DNA from: DAOTVC01 sp034437215
GTDB lineage: Bacteria > Chloroflexota > Anaerolineae > B4-G1 > SLSP01
NCBI GenBank assembly: GCA_034437215.1
Contig: DAOTVC010000078.1
Coordinates: 1 to 64,000, forward strand
Direction of reading: 5' to 3'
Length of the DNA: 64,000 nt
A program made the translations under genes and the position numbers. Position 1 is the stretch's first letter; each line of letters begins with the position of its first letter. Below the pieces are notes generated by a model. That model had not been told where the DNA came from. It saw nothing but the letters and a program-made list of their open reading frames with translations, and did not search any database. Below, piece after piece: positions 15,000 to 23,774 of this stretch.

Positions 15000-17615
15000 A
15001 TGACCACGCGGCGAGCCGAGTCCCTGCTCCCCATCCTGGCGGCCCTCTTCGTCCTCATCGGGGCCGTGGTCCTCCACCTCACGGAACCGATGGAGGCTCT
15101 CGAACTCTGGCACCTCGTCGCCCTCGTCGCCGTCTGGTCCAGCGTCTGGGGCGGAAGCTACGCCCTCCTGCGCGCCCGGCTGCCCGAGAGCGACCTGCTC
15201 ATTCTGCCCCCGGTCGCGCTGATGACAGGCTGGGGCCTTCTGCTGCTGGCCCGAGTGGCCCCCAACTTCCTTCCGCGCCAGCTCTTTTGGCTGGTTATCG
15301 GCAGCGTCGCCCTCTGCACCATCGCCCTCCTCCCCCGACTGTCCCGCTGGTTGCGCCGCTACCGCTACACCTTCCTCTTCGGTGGCCTGGCCCTGCTGGC
15401 GGCAACCCTGGCCTTTGGGGTGAACCCTTCAGGGTACGGCGCGCGTCTCTGGTTGGGCCTTTTTGACTTCTACTTCCAGCCCTCCGAGATCCTCAAAGTA
15501 CTGCTCGTCGTCTATCTGGCGGCCTATTTGACAGATCGGCGGGAGTTGCCCAGGGAAGGGGGACTTCGCCTCTGGCCTGCCGTCCTCGGGCCCATGCTCC
15601 TGATGGTGGGGTTAGCCCTGATTCTGCTGGCCTGGCAGGACGACATGGGGGCCGCCCTGCTCTACTATCTCACCTTCCTGGCCCTCATCTACCTGGCCTG
15701 GGGGCGCTGGCAGCACGTTCTCGCCGGCATCTCGCTCTTCGTACCCATCGCGGTGGCGGGAGGCCTCCTGTCGTCCCGGGTTGCCCTCCGCGTGGGCATC
15801 TGGCTGGATCCCTGGGCTCCGGAGCAGGCCGACCGTGCCTTCCAGATCCTGCAATCCCTCTTCGCGCAGGCGGCGGGGGGTCTGCTGGGACAGGGACCGG
15901 GTCTGGGGCGCCCCTACCTCATCCCGGCCGTCCACACCGACTTCGTCTACGCCTCTCTGGTGGAAGAGTACGGGACCGTCGGCGCTCTGGGACTACTGGC
16001 GCTCATGGCCTTTTTCGTGCAGCGCGGTCTGCGGCTGGCCTCGCGCTCCAAATCCCCCTTCGAAGCGCTGCTTGGGGGTGGGCTGGCGGCTCTGCTCGCC
16101 ATCCAAACCTGGGTCATTGTTGGCGGTAATACCAAACTGATCCCCATCACGGGGGTCACCCTGCCCTTTCTCAGCTACGGCGGCTCTTCGCTGGTCACGT
16201 CCATGCTGATCGTGGGCCTCCTTTTGAACCTCACCGCTCCTCACCCCCTGCCCCTCGCCCTCTCCCTGCCCACCAAGCGGAATCTACCCCCGCTACGCCA
16301 GATGGTGATCCATCTCAGCACGGCCCTCATCCTGCTCTTCGCCAGCGCCGCCGCTGCGACAGGTACGTGGACGGTGGTTCGTGCGGAAGCGCTGCGTGCC
16401 TATCCCACCAACGCCCAACGCATCCTTGAGGAGCTGCAAATTCGTCGGGGGCGCATCGTGGACCGGCGGGGCCAGGTTCTCGCCGATATCCGGGTGGACG
16501 CCGACGGCTTCGTCGAACGTATCTACCCCGTCCCTGAGGCCGCCCCCGTCCTGGGGTACGCGACCCTCGATTACGGAACGGCGGGCATCGAAGATGCCTG
16601 TGAGGCGGCGCTGCGGGGGGAGGTGGACCGTTCACCGTGGCAGGCCGTCGTCGACGGCCTGCTCCACCGGCCCGCGGAAGGCCGTACGGTGCGCCTGACC
16701 CTCGATGCACGTCTACAACAGGAAGCCCAAGCGCTTCTGGCCCACCGACAGGGCGCCGCCGTGCTCGTCGATGCCCGCACCGGTGAGATTCTGGCGCTGG
16801 CCTCAGCCCCTACCTACGATCCGGCACGCGTGGGCGAGACGTGGGAAGCCCTGCGCGACGACCCCGGCTCTCCCCTTCTCAATCGGGCGACCCAGGCGCT
16901 GGCCCAACCGGGCGCTTCGTTGGAGACCGTGGTGCTGAGCACCCTGCTGGAGGCCGAGAATGTGCCCGCGCCTCCTCTCCCCCTCGAGGAGAGCGTGAGC
17001 GTCGACGGCATGTCCCTCACCTGCCGTCAGGCGCCCGGTGAGGAGAGTTGGAGCGCTGCTCTGCGTGCCGCGTGTCCGGCCCCCTTCGCTGAAGCTGCAA
17101 CCACCTATCTGGAAACCGGAGAGCTGGGCCAAGCCTTCTCCCGTTGGGGGCTCACCCGCGCCCCCCGGGTCGGCATCCCCACCGTGAGCAGCGACTGGAA
17201 CGACCTGGAGATGGACCCCGCGCTGGAGAGCATCGGCCAGGGCTCTCTACTCGTCACCCCGTTACAGATGGCAGGGGTGGCCGCCGCCCTGGGTAACGGC
17301 GGCGTGCGCCCACCCCTCCACCTGATCGCAGATGAGCAACGCGGCTGTGTCGCAACGACCCAGGGAGCAGGTAGACCGGTGGTCGAGCCCGCGATTGCCA
17401 CGACGTTGCGGCAGATGTGGGCCCCCTATGGCAGTGCCATCGGCCATCTGAGCACAGCCCTGGCCGGGCCCGAACGTGAGTTGACCTGGTTCTTGGGGCT
17501 CAACTCCGCCACGGTACCCCGCTACGCCGTCGTTGTCATGTTAGAAAACCCGGTGACCAGCGCGGATGCGGCAAGCATCGGCAGCCGACTACTGCAACGA
17601 GCCGTTGCTCCCTGA
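15000..17615 (+). CDS. SEDS (FtsW/RodA) polymerase fused to a catalytically altered PBP-like domain
   Basis: The 871-aa protein joins two partners that are usually separate. Residues 1 to about 420 form a multi-pass SEDS glycosyltransferase; the W-L-D-P segment with the key Asp at 270 and the SYGGSSL region are intact. After another membrane segment (about 440-460), the rest follows the layout of class B PBPs of the PbpA type (RGRIVDRRG, GTAGIED, DARTGEILALASAPTYDP). The transpeptidase motifs are lost: SxxK reads Ala639-Ser-Leu-Glu642, SxN reads Ala691-Cys-Pro693, and KTGT reads His816-Leu-Ser-Thr. The PBP part is thus probably a structural or activating partner. RodA is encoded elsewhere in the window. 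Confidence 0.88.
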   Translation: MTTRRAESLLPILAALFVLIGAVVLHLTEPMEALELWHLVALVAVWSSVWGGSYALLRARLPESDLLILPPVALMTGWGLLLLARVAPNFLPRQLFWLVIGSVALCTIALLPRLSRWLRRYRYTFLFGGLALLAATLAFGVNPSGYGARLWLGLFDFYFQPSEILKVLLVVYLAAYLTDRRELPREGGLRLWPAVLGPMLLMVGLALILLAWQDDMGAALLYYLTFLALIYLAWGRWQHVLAGISLFVPIAVAGGLLSSRVALRVGIWLDPWAPEQADRAFQILQSLFAQAAGGLLGQGPGLGRPYLIPAVHTDFVYASLVEEYGTVGALGLLALMAFFVQRGLRLASRSKSPFEALLGGGLAALLAIQTWVIVGGNTKLIPITGVTLPFLSYGGSSLVTSMLIVGLLLNLTAPHPLPLALSLPTKRNLPPLRQMVIHLSTALILLFASAAAATGTWTVVRAEALRAYPTNAQRILEELQIRRGRIVDRRGQVLADIRVDADGFVERIYPVPEAAPVLGYATLDYGTAGIEDACEAALRGEVDRSPWQAVVDGLLHRPAEGRTVRLTLDARLQQEAQALLAHRQGAAVLVDARTGEILALASAPTYDPARVGETWEALRDDPGSPLLNRATQALAQPGASLETVVLSTLLEAENVPAPPLPLEESVSVDGMSLTCRQAPGEESWSAALRAACPAPFAEAATTYLETGELGQAFSRWGLTRAPRVGIPTVSSDWNDLEMDPALESIGQGSLLVTPLQMAGVAAALGNGGVRPPLHLIADEQRGCVATTQGAGRPVVEPAIATTLRQMWAPYGSAIGHLSTALAGPERELTWFLGLNSATVPRYAVVVMLENPVTSADAASIGSRLLQRAVAP

Positions 17616-17635
17616 TTTATCTGCCAACCACCGCC

Positions 17636-17675
17636 AAAAGTTAGTTTTTTACCCTAAAAGGTAGTTTTTCGGTTT
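17636..17675 (+). promoter_or_regulatory. Tandem operator-like direct repeat
   Basis: Two 20-base units, AAAAGTTAGTTTTTTACCCT and AAAAGGTAGTTTTTCGGTTT, lie head to tail and match at 13 of their first 14 bases. They end at the -35 box of the response-regulator promoter. The two-turn spacing fits dimer binding by an OmpR-type regulator, perhaps the one encoded downstream. Confidence 0.6.
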
Positions 17676-17701
17676 GACAAAGAGCAATTCTAACGTATTA
17701 T
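17674..17701 (+). promoter_or_regulatory. Promoter of the response regulator operon
   Basis: TTGACA (17674-17679), a 16-base spacer and TATTAT (17696-17701) lie about 145 bases before the ATG. A TATAAT at 17702-17707 has a 22-base spacer and is less likely. The 5' leader would be about 140 bases long. Confidence 0.65.
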
Positions 17702-17847
17702 TATAATAGGGTGCAGAGAGCCGCACCGCACAGTTGTTGGATTGAGAAACAAGCGCACAGAGCTGCGACCTACACCGGTACAGTTGCGCCACTGCTCTAA
17801 CGCCAACATAAGATTCCAGATTCGCTTTCTTGCGCAAGGAGATGGTA

Positions 17848-18576
17848 ATGAAAGAGAGCATTCTACTGATTGAGGATGATGAGGCATTATCTCAGCTGAT
17901 TCACCTCTTACTCGAACGAGCTGGTTATGAAGTAGCGACGGCTAGCGATGGAGAGACGGGTCTAGAGATGGCTCGTAAGGCCCCTCCCGATCTCGTGCTG
18001 CTCGACATCCTGATGCCCAACATGGATGGGTGGCACGTCTACGAGGGGCTCCGAACCATCACCGACGCTCCCGTTCTCTTCCTTACGGCTCTGGGCGACG
18101 AGCACAACGTCACCTATGGGCTGGGCCTGGGGGCTGACGACTACATCGTCAAGCCCTTTGGTTACAAGGAGCTGGTCACCCGGGTGAAGGCCTCCCTGGC
18201 CCGGGCCCGGCGGGCTCGGGGGGAGCAGACGATCTTCCAAGCGGGAGATCTGTGGGTCAATCTCGATACTCACGAGGTCAAGATCGACAATCGCATCGTC
18301 TCCTTGACCCCCACGGAGTTCTCGCTGCTCTCGGCGCTCATTCAGGACGCCGGGCGGACGGTAAGCCACGACACTTTGTTGCGGCGTGTGTGGGGGGCCG
18401 AGTACGCCAACCGGCGCGACTACCTCAAGCTCTATATCTGGTACCTCCGGCAGAAGATCGAAGCCGAACCCCGCGAGCCCAAGTATATCATCAGTGAGCG
18501 CGGACAGGGATACCGGCTGGTGGTCGATCCGGAGGAGCTGGGCAAGAGCGAAGAGGGCCTCGCAGAAGAGGATTAG
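17848..18576 (+). CDS. OmpR/PhoB-type response regulator
   Basis: The 242-aa protein is a DNA-binding two-component regulator. The receiver has the acidic pair (IEDDE), the phosphoacceptor in LVLLDILMP, the conserved Thr (LFLTALG) and Lys (YIVKPF). The C-terminal winged helix contains the usual LTPTEFSLL and YLRQKIEAEP segments. AAGGAG ends 6 bases before the ATG at 17848. No histidine kinase lies nearby. Five bases downstream begins a membrane-anchored NACHT/HEAT protein, and the promoter carries a tandem direct repeat that may be its own operator. Confidence 0.95.
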   Translation: MKESILLIEDDEALSQLIHLLLERAGYEVATASDGETGLEMARKAPPDLVLLDILMPNMDGWHVYEGLRTITDAPVLFLTALGDEHNVTYGLGLGADDYIVKPFGYKELVTRVKASLARARRARGEQTIFQAGDLWVNLDTHEVKIDNRIVSLTPTEFSLLSALIQDAGRTVSHDTLLRRVWGAEYANRRDYLKLYIWYLRQKIEAEPREPKYIISERGQGYRLVVDPEELGKSEEGLAEED

Positions 18577-18580
18577 CGCC

Positions 18581-20995
18581 GTGTTCCTCACCCCTGTGCT
18601 CCAGAGGAGTGAGTGGCGATTTGACTGGCGCTCCGCCCTCATCGGGGCCCTTGTCGCCTGGGTCATCGCCGCGATCATCTATCGCCAGCGTGCCGCGCTG
18701 GGGGATCTAGCCCAGCGCCTCTGGGCGCCGGTCAAGCGCTGGCGGGCGCGCATGAAGAGCAGCGTCGAAGAGAAGTATCTGCGCGCTCTTCAGGAGGCCC
18801 TCAGCCAGCTCCTCCTCTTCGCCCCACAGGATCCGACGGCGGTCTTCGTCCCCCCCATCTTCTTGGCTCCCCCTCCTCTGCCCAATACCTTCAGCGACGA
18901 GACCCTGAGTGCAGCGCCTGTCGAGGTCCCCTTTTCGACCCTCCGCCAGGGTCACCCGCGGGTGATCATCACCGGAGCCCAGGGGGACGGGCGCACGACC
19001 ACTCTGGCCCTCACCGCCTGGGCCCTCGTGCCTGACGACGAGGGAGACGTGCCCTTCGAACGCTTCCCCCTCTGGATCGACCTTGCGCGCCTCGAGGCGC
19101 TTCCGGCAGCCGACAGCGAGAGCTCCCCGGTTGAGTTTCTGACCGAGCTCGCCACCCGCTTCCTGCCTCGAGCTCTGCCCAAGTGGATCTTAGAGCAGCT
19201 GCGCACCCAGCCCCCGCTCATCCTCGTCGACAATTGGGAGGCGCTACCGCGAGAGATGCGGGAGCCCGTAGCGCACTGGATCGCGGAGGTCGGAGAAGCC
19301 CTGCCCGAAGCCCACTGGCTGGTCGCGACCGGGCCCGAGGGATACGGCCCCTTGGTCGAGGGGGGCTTCGTGCCGGTCGAGATCACTCCGGTGCTCGATG
19401 AGACGGCCCTGCACAAGCTCTTCACCGGATGGGCAAGCCTGCGAGAACGGGAGGAGACGCTGGAGGGCGAGAGCCTGCACACGCTTCTCTGGGCTCGAGA
19501 AGCCGGTGATCAGTTCCTCGAGCTCACGGCCCGCACCCTGCTCTACCTGCAGACGGAGCAGCTGCCCTATCAGCCAACCGAGGTCTTCGCTGAGCTGTTG
19601 GAACTGCAGCTGCCGATTCCCAAGGTAAGTGAGGAGTGGCCCGAAGGCGGCGAAGAGGCCCAACGGTTGGCCTTCAAGTTCCTCGAGGAACTGGCCTTCA
19701 CCATCCGCATCGAGGGCGAACGGGTCACGCCGGCCTGGATGGAAGAGCAGCTCGAAGCTCTGATGCCCCCCGAAACCGAACGCCCACCGCGCTTCGAGGC
19801 CACGGTACAACAGCTCCTCCAGAAGAGCCGGGTGATGCAGAGGGCGGGTGATAGCGTACACTTCTCCCACTACCTGTGGCGCGACTTCTTTGCTGCGCGC
19901 GCTCTCGCCGAGAGGGAGAACGGCGTGGCGCAGCTCCTCGACCACCTCTACGACTCTGAGTGGCTCTTTCTTCTGGAGTGTTTCATCGGCCTGGGACAGG
20001 GCGAGAAGTTGGTCAAGTCGTTGATCAAAGACGCCCTCGCCGAGAACGATCGCGGGAAGATCCTGCGGGCCGGTCGTTGGGCCGTCGTGGCGCCACCCAG
20101 CGCCGGCTGGCGCAAAGCGGTGATGAAGATCCTCGCCCAGACCTTCGTCAAACCCGAGATGGAGGATGCAGAGCGGTTAGCCGTGGGCCGCGCCCTGGCG
20201 CTCATCGCCGGCGAGACCGCCCGCCCCTTCTTCCTGCAGACCTTGAGGACTCCCCAACCTGGTGTTCGGGCCTCCGCCCTGCGCGGTCTGGGATGGACGG
20301 GCACACCGAGCGACATGAAGATCATCGCCGCCGGGATCAACGACAGCAACTTCAACATCCAGGTGAGTGCGGTGCGAGCCCTGGGTGACCTGGGAACGAG
20401 CGGCGCTTTCCGTCTCCTCCAACGATTCCTCGCGCAGAGTGATGAGCAGTTGATCATCACCATCGCCGAGACCCTCGCCTCCCAGCCGGAGGGCTGGGAG
20501 GCGCTGCAGGAGGCCACGCAATCCGAGGATCTGATGGTGCGGCGGGCTGCTGCTCACGCGTTGGGTTATGTGCCTCAGCCGTGGGCCGAGGAGCTGCTGG
20601 GCGTCCTCGTGCGTGAGGATCCTCAGTGGCTGGTACGCTCGGCTGCGGAGGCGTCCTTGACAGCACTGCAGGCACGGGAAGAGGCGGCAACGGTAGCGCC
20701 GCCACCGAAGATCGATGAAGCAGGCTGGCTGATGAACTGGGCAGCCCGCCAGGGGCTGGGTTTGGGCGTTGGAGAAGCCGCGCTGCAGACCCTCCTCCAC
20801 GCTTTGGAGAGAGGCGAGCCCGAAACCCGGATTCTTGCGGCCCTCACCCTCATGCGTATGGGACGACGCGAGCATCTGGAGCTCCTGCGCCCCCTCCTCG
20901 AGGACCCCAACGTCGAGGTACAGGGCGTCGCCGCCGAGGCTTATGCCACCATTGAGATGCGCTACCGGGGGTTGGAGGCGCTGCCCGAAGGCTGA
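18581..20995 (+). CDS. Membrane-anchored NACHT-type STAND ATPase with HEAT repeats
   Basis: The 804-aa product starts at a GTG 5 bases after the response regulator stop. It has one membrane helix (about 19-34), a P-loop (GAQGDGRTT, 132-140), a Walker B region (LILVDN, Asp217) and the FSHYLWRDFFAARAL segment that closes NACHT modules. From about residue 470 it is built of alpha-helical HEAT-like repeats (ALRGLGWTG, AVRALGDLG, AAHALGYV patterns). The invariant Walker A lysine is replaced by Arg138, which could slow hydrolysis. STAND ATPases act as signal switches; here the operon suggests sensing or output linked to the regulator, without a kinase. Confidence 0.85.
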   Translation: MFLTPVLQRSEWRFDWRSALIGALVAWVIAAIIYRQRAALGDLAQRLWAPVKRWRARMKSSVEEKYLRALQEALSQLLLFAPQDPTAVFVPPIFLAPPPLPNTFSDETLSAAPVEVPFSTLRQGHPRVIITGAQGDGRTTTLALTAWALVPDDEGDVPFERFPLWIDLARLEALPAADSESSPVEFLTELATRFLPRALPKWILEQLRTQPPLILVDNWEALPREMREPVAHWIAEVGEALPEAHWLVATGPEGYGPLVEGGFVPVEITPVLDETALHKLFTGWASLREREETLEGESLHTLLWAREAGDQFLELTARTLLYLQTEQLPYQPTEVFAELLELQLPIPKVSEEWPEGGEEAQRLAFKFLEELAFTIRIEGERVTPAWMEEQLEALMPPETERPPRFEATVQQLLQKSRVMQRAGDSVHFSHYLWRDFFAARALAERENGVAQLLDHLYDSEWLFLLECFIGLGQGEKLVKSLIKDALAENDRGKILRAGRWAVVAPPSAGWRKAVMKILAQTFVKPEMEDAERLAVGRALALIAGETARPFFLQTLRTPQPGVRASALRGLGWTGTPSDMKIIAAGINDSNFNIQVSAVRALGDLGTSGAFRLLQRFLAQSDEQLIITIAETLASQPEGWEALQEATQSEDLMVRRAAAHALGYVPQPWAEELLGVLVREDPQWLVRSAAEASLTALQAREEAATVAPPPKIDEAGWLMNWAARQGLGLGVGEAALQTLLHALERGEPETRILAALTLMRMGRREHLELLRPLLEDPNVEVQGVAAEAYATIEMRYRGLEALPEG

Positions 20996-21026
20996 AAGGG
21001 CATACACCCCTTGCTATAAACGAGAC

Positions 21027-21126
21027 GGGTGTGTTTCAGTTGAGTTAAGCCGAGGCGTGAAACGTGAGAACCTCACGCTTTACGTTTCAGCTAATGGAGA
21101 GCTTCCAACTGAGTTGCAACACACCC
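21027..21126. mobile_element. MITE-like element, family 1 copy 2
   Basis: This 100-bp copy has the same ends (GGGTGTGTT, AACACACCC) and inner GTGAAACGT hairpin as the copies at 13985 and 31280. AAACGA occurs both 3 bases left of it and directly right of it, a likely target duplication. It sits between the NACHT/HEAT gene and its terminator. Confidence 0.8.
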
Positions 21127-21133
21127 AAACGAA

Positions 21134-21164
21134 ACCTCCCGTCAAACGACGGGAGGTCTTTTTT
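21134..21164 (+). terminator. Intrinsic terminator of the response regulator operon
   Basis: A 10-bp GC-rich stem (ACCTCCCGTC with GACGGGAGGT, AAAC loop) is followed by CTTTTTT on the plus strand. It should end the operon and also separates it from the convergent parA gene. Confidence 0.85.
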
Positions 21165-21175
21165 GCTCAGGAAGA

Positions 21176-21988
21176 TCAGTCCTCTAGGGCTTCCGCCGGA
21201 GGGGACCAGTCCACCTCGTGGCCGTCACCCCGTAGGAGCTCCCAGGCCAACACCCGATAAGCGAGGGAGCCCTGCGACCGCGGGGCATAGAAGACCCCGG
21301 GCTCGCCGTAGCTGGGCGCCTCACTGAGCCGTACACTGCGCGGGATCAAAATCTCGAAGACGAGGTTGGGAAAGTGATGCTGGACCTCGGCGACGACCTG
21401 CTTGGCCAACGTCGTGCGCTTGTCGTACATGGTCAACGCCACTCCGCGCAGCACGAGGGACGTGTTGAGGCTGCGTTGGATGAGATTGATGGTGCGAATC
21501 AGCTGCGAGAGCCCTTCAAGAGCCAGGTACTCACACTGCACCGGAACGATGACGCCCTGGGCAGCACAGAGACCATTGATGGTCAACAGCCCCAGGCTGG
21601 GGGGCGAATCAATGAGCACGTAGTCGTACCCCTCGAGATCCCGTAAGGCCTCCCGTAAGCGCATCGCCCGCTCGCGCGCATCGGGTAGAGCGTTGAGCTC
21701 CACCGTTGCTCCGGCGAGAGCGGGCGCGCTGGGTAGCAGGTGCAGGGTGGACCACTGCGTGGGAACGATGGCGGCAGCTGCCGGCTCTGTACCCAGCACT
21801 ACTGCGTAGATGGAGCTCTCCAGAGAGCGGGAGTCCACGCCCAGACTGGTCGTCGCATTGCTCTGCGGATCGATGTCGACGACGAGGACACGGAAGCCCC
21901 AGTCGGCCAACGAGGCGGCCAGATTCACAACGGTGGTGGTCTTGCCTACCCCACCCTTCTGGTTAGCAAAGGCGTAGATATGCGTCAT
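21176..21988 (-). CDS. parA: ParA/Soj-family chromosome partitioning ATPase
   Basis: The 270-aa protein has the deviant Walker A motif KGGVGKTT near its start, the DIDPQSNAT segment and the IDSPPSLGLLT region of ParA/Soj. These ATPases work with ParB at parS sites near the origin. The ATG at 21988 is preferred to a GTG just before it; the ribosome binding site is weak, and khpB ends 30 bases upstream, so translation may be coupled. No parB follows, unlike the usual parA-parB pair. The C-terminal DWSPPAEALED tail is acidic. Confidence 0.92.
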   Translation of the reverse strand: MTHIYAFANQKGGVGKTTTVVNLAASLADWGFRVLVVDIDPQSNATTSLGVDSRSLESSIYAVVLGTEPAAAAIVPTQWSTLHLLPSAPALAGATVELNALPDARERAMRLREALRDLEGYDYVLIDSPPSLGLLTINGLCAAQGVIVPVQCEYLALEGLSQLIRTINLIQRSLNTSLVLRGVALTMYDKRTTLAKQVVAEVQHHFPNLVFEILIPRSVRLSEAPSYGEPGVFYAPRSQGSLAYRVLAWELLRGDGHEVDWSPPAEALED

Positions 21989-22017
21989 CACGGCGCGCTC
22001 AGCGAGAGCCCTCTACC

Positions 22018-22914
22018 TCACCGAGGATATACCGTCACCGCACGGCTGCGCCCCGAACCGGAGCTCTGGGTGCGGACACGCTGATCCTCTCGCAGCGTCA
22101 CGTGGATGATGCGCCGCTCACGGGCGGGCATCGGACGCAGGCGGACCGACTGTCCTGTCTCCACGGCCCTTTCGGCCATGCGGTGGGCCAACCGCCGCAG
22201 GCTGCGATAACGGCGGCGCCGGTAGCCGTCGGCATCAACGACGAGGTTGAAGTCGCCGCTGACCCGATTGCGCACGAGCGCTCGCACCAGGTACTGAATT
22301 GAATCCAAGGTGCGACCACGCTGCCCTACAAGCGCCGAGCCATCCTTACCGCGCAGCGAAACCCAGAGCGTGGGGCGCTGTTCGTCCCTCCACGACAGTT
22401 TGACACGCACCTGCATCTCTCCGAAGAGATGCTCTGCGATATCCTTAACTACAGCTTCGATCTCCTGACGATCGAGCCCCTCCACCCTCTTCCGGGGCTC
22501 CGGGCGCTCCTCAGGCTGCGGGCGTGGCTGTTCCGGGGGCGCGGGCGCCTCCAGCGCGGGCTCAGGCTCAGAGATCGCAGGCTCTGGCGCGGGCTCCTGC
22601 TTCTCCTCCCGTACCGGAGGCGCAACAGCTTCCTCCTCGACCGGGGCGGGCGCGACTTCGGTTACGGGGGGCTCGCGGCGCACGGGAACCGGTGGGGGCG
22701 TTGCGGTGGAGACGCGGGCTCTCCCGGCGGGCAGCGGTCGACGGGTAACGCGCACCTTCGCTTCCCGGGCACCAAATCCCAGGAAGCCTGAACTGCCCTC
22801 ATCCAAAACCTCGATGAATGCCTCTTCACGGGTAATGCCCAGACGTGTCAACCCAAGAATGGTGGCCTCTTCCACAGTAGGGGCCGATACCTCGATCCAC
22901 TCCTTGGACTCCAT
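22018..22914 (-). CDS. khpB: RNA-binding protein KhpB (Jag)
   Basis: The 298-aa protein has all three Jag parts: an N-terminal Jag_N domain (residues 1-55, with EVLDEGSSGFLGFGAREAKV), a long Pro/Glu/Ala linker (about 65-145) and a C-terminal KH-II plus R3H pair (VGQRGRTLDSIQYL, then ERRIIHVTL). KhpB binds RNA together with KhpA, which is encoded at the right end of this window, and is tied to cell elongation in Firmicutes. It sits in the conserved yidC-jag order. The linker is longer than in many homologues. Confidence 0.93.
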   Translation of the reverse strand: MESKEWIEVSAPTVEEATILGLTRLGITREEAFIEVLDEGSSGFLGFGAREAKVRVTRRPLPAGRARVSTATPPPVPVRREPPVTEVAPAPVEEEAVAPPVREEKQEPAPEPAISEPEPALEAPAPPEQPRPQPEERPEPRKRVEGLDRQEIEAVVKDIAEHLFGEMQVRVKLSWRDEQRPTLWVSLRGKDGSALVGQRGRTLDSIQYLVRALVRNRVSGDFNLVVDADGYRRRRYRSLRRLAHRMAERAVETGQSVRLRPMPARERRIIHVTLREDQRVRTQSSGSGRSRAVTVYPR

Positions 22915-22967
22915 GAGAAATCCTCCTCACTCTTCGACAGCTGCGTTGGCACGCAGCGAAAACAAAG

Positions 22968-23771
22968 TCAGCTCTTCGATCCCGATTTTTTCAGCGCTCG
23001 TGAGGGCTTCTTCTTGCTCTCCCTCCCCTCTTCTTCGGCAGCCCCTGCCGTGTAGTGTCGGCGGAAGAGGTAGAACTGCAGAATGCCCACCAGGTTGGAG
23101 ATGATGAAGTAGACGGAGAGCCCGGCCGCGTAGTTGAGGGAGATAAAGCCCATCATCAAGGGCATGGTGACCTGCATGGACTGCGTGGCTGCCTGCGTCG
23201 GAGAGTCCGAGGAGGTCGTCGATGTTGAGGAAGGCATGAGCAACTTCTGTTGGAACCACGAGGTCGCGACCACCAGCACGGGTAGAACGTAGTAGGGGTC
23301 GGGTAACGCCAGATCCAACCAGAGGAAGTGGCTGTTGAGCGGGGGCAGGGCGCTGACGCTCAGCGCAGCCGGTAACCAGCGGTAGATGTGACCGGGCAGG
23401 TCGAGCAGACCCAGCGGCGTAGCAGCCAGCGCCCGGATGATGGCCTGGTAGAGACCGAACATCAGGGGCAGCTGAATCAAGAGGGGCAGACAGCCACTGG
23501 CCGGGTTGAAACCGTACTGGCCGTAGAGCTTCATCTGCTCCTGCGCCAACCGCTCCCGGTCGTTCTTGTACTTCTCTTGCAGCTCCTGGAGCTTGGGCTG
23601 GAGCTGCTGCTGCTTGCGCATATTCTTCTGCTGATTGAGCGTCAGCGGGGTAAGCGCCAGACGCACGATCAGGGTCAGGAGGGCCACAGCCAAAATGGTC
23701 TGTTGCCCCAAGAACTTGTAGAAGATCAACAACAAATTGGTAATCGGATCGACAATCAGTAAATCCCACAC
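22968..23771 (-). CDS. yidC: Membrane protein insertase YidC
   Basis: The 267-aa product is a short YidC/Oxa1-type insertase without the large periplasmic domain, as in Gram-positive type bacteria. Membrane segments are seen near 5-25, 25-45, 93-113, 165-185 and 215-240. The cytoplasmic loop (QQKNMRKQQQLQPKLQELQEKYKND) and the GCLPLLIQLPLMFGLYQAI segment are typical. The tail is very basic, as in ribosome-binding YidC proteins. It lies between a PQQ-repeat lipoprotein gene (3-base gap) and khpB. Confidence 0.95.
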   Translation of the reverse strand: MWDLLIVDPITNLLLIFYKFLGQQTILAVALLTLIVRLALTPLTLNQQKNMRKQQQLQPKLQELQEKYKNDRERLAQEQMKLYGQYGFNPASGCLPLLIQLPLMFGLYQAIIRALAATPLGLLDLPGHIYRWLPAALSVSALPPLNSHFLWLDLALPDPYYVLPVLVVATSWFQQKLLMPSSTSTTSSDSPTQAATQSMQVTMPLMMGFISLNYAAGLSVYFIISNLVGILQFYLFRRHYTAGAAEEEGRESKKKPSRALKKSGSKS

Positions 23772-23774
23772 AGC

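Noticed and set aside
17702..17707. TATAAT as the -10 of the response regulator operon
   Set aside because: It would need a 22-base spacer from TTGACA; TATTAT at 17696-17701 fits better.
22927..23769. 280-codon frame overlapping yidC on the same strand
   Set aside because: YidC is a clear family match in the other frame; this one has no recognisable protein features.
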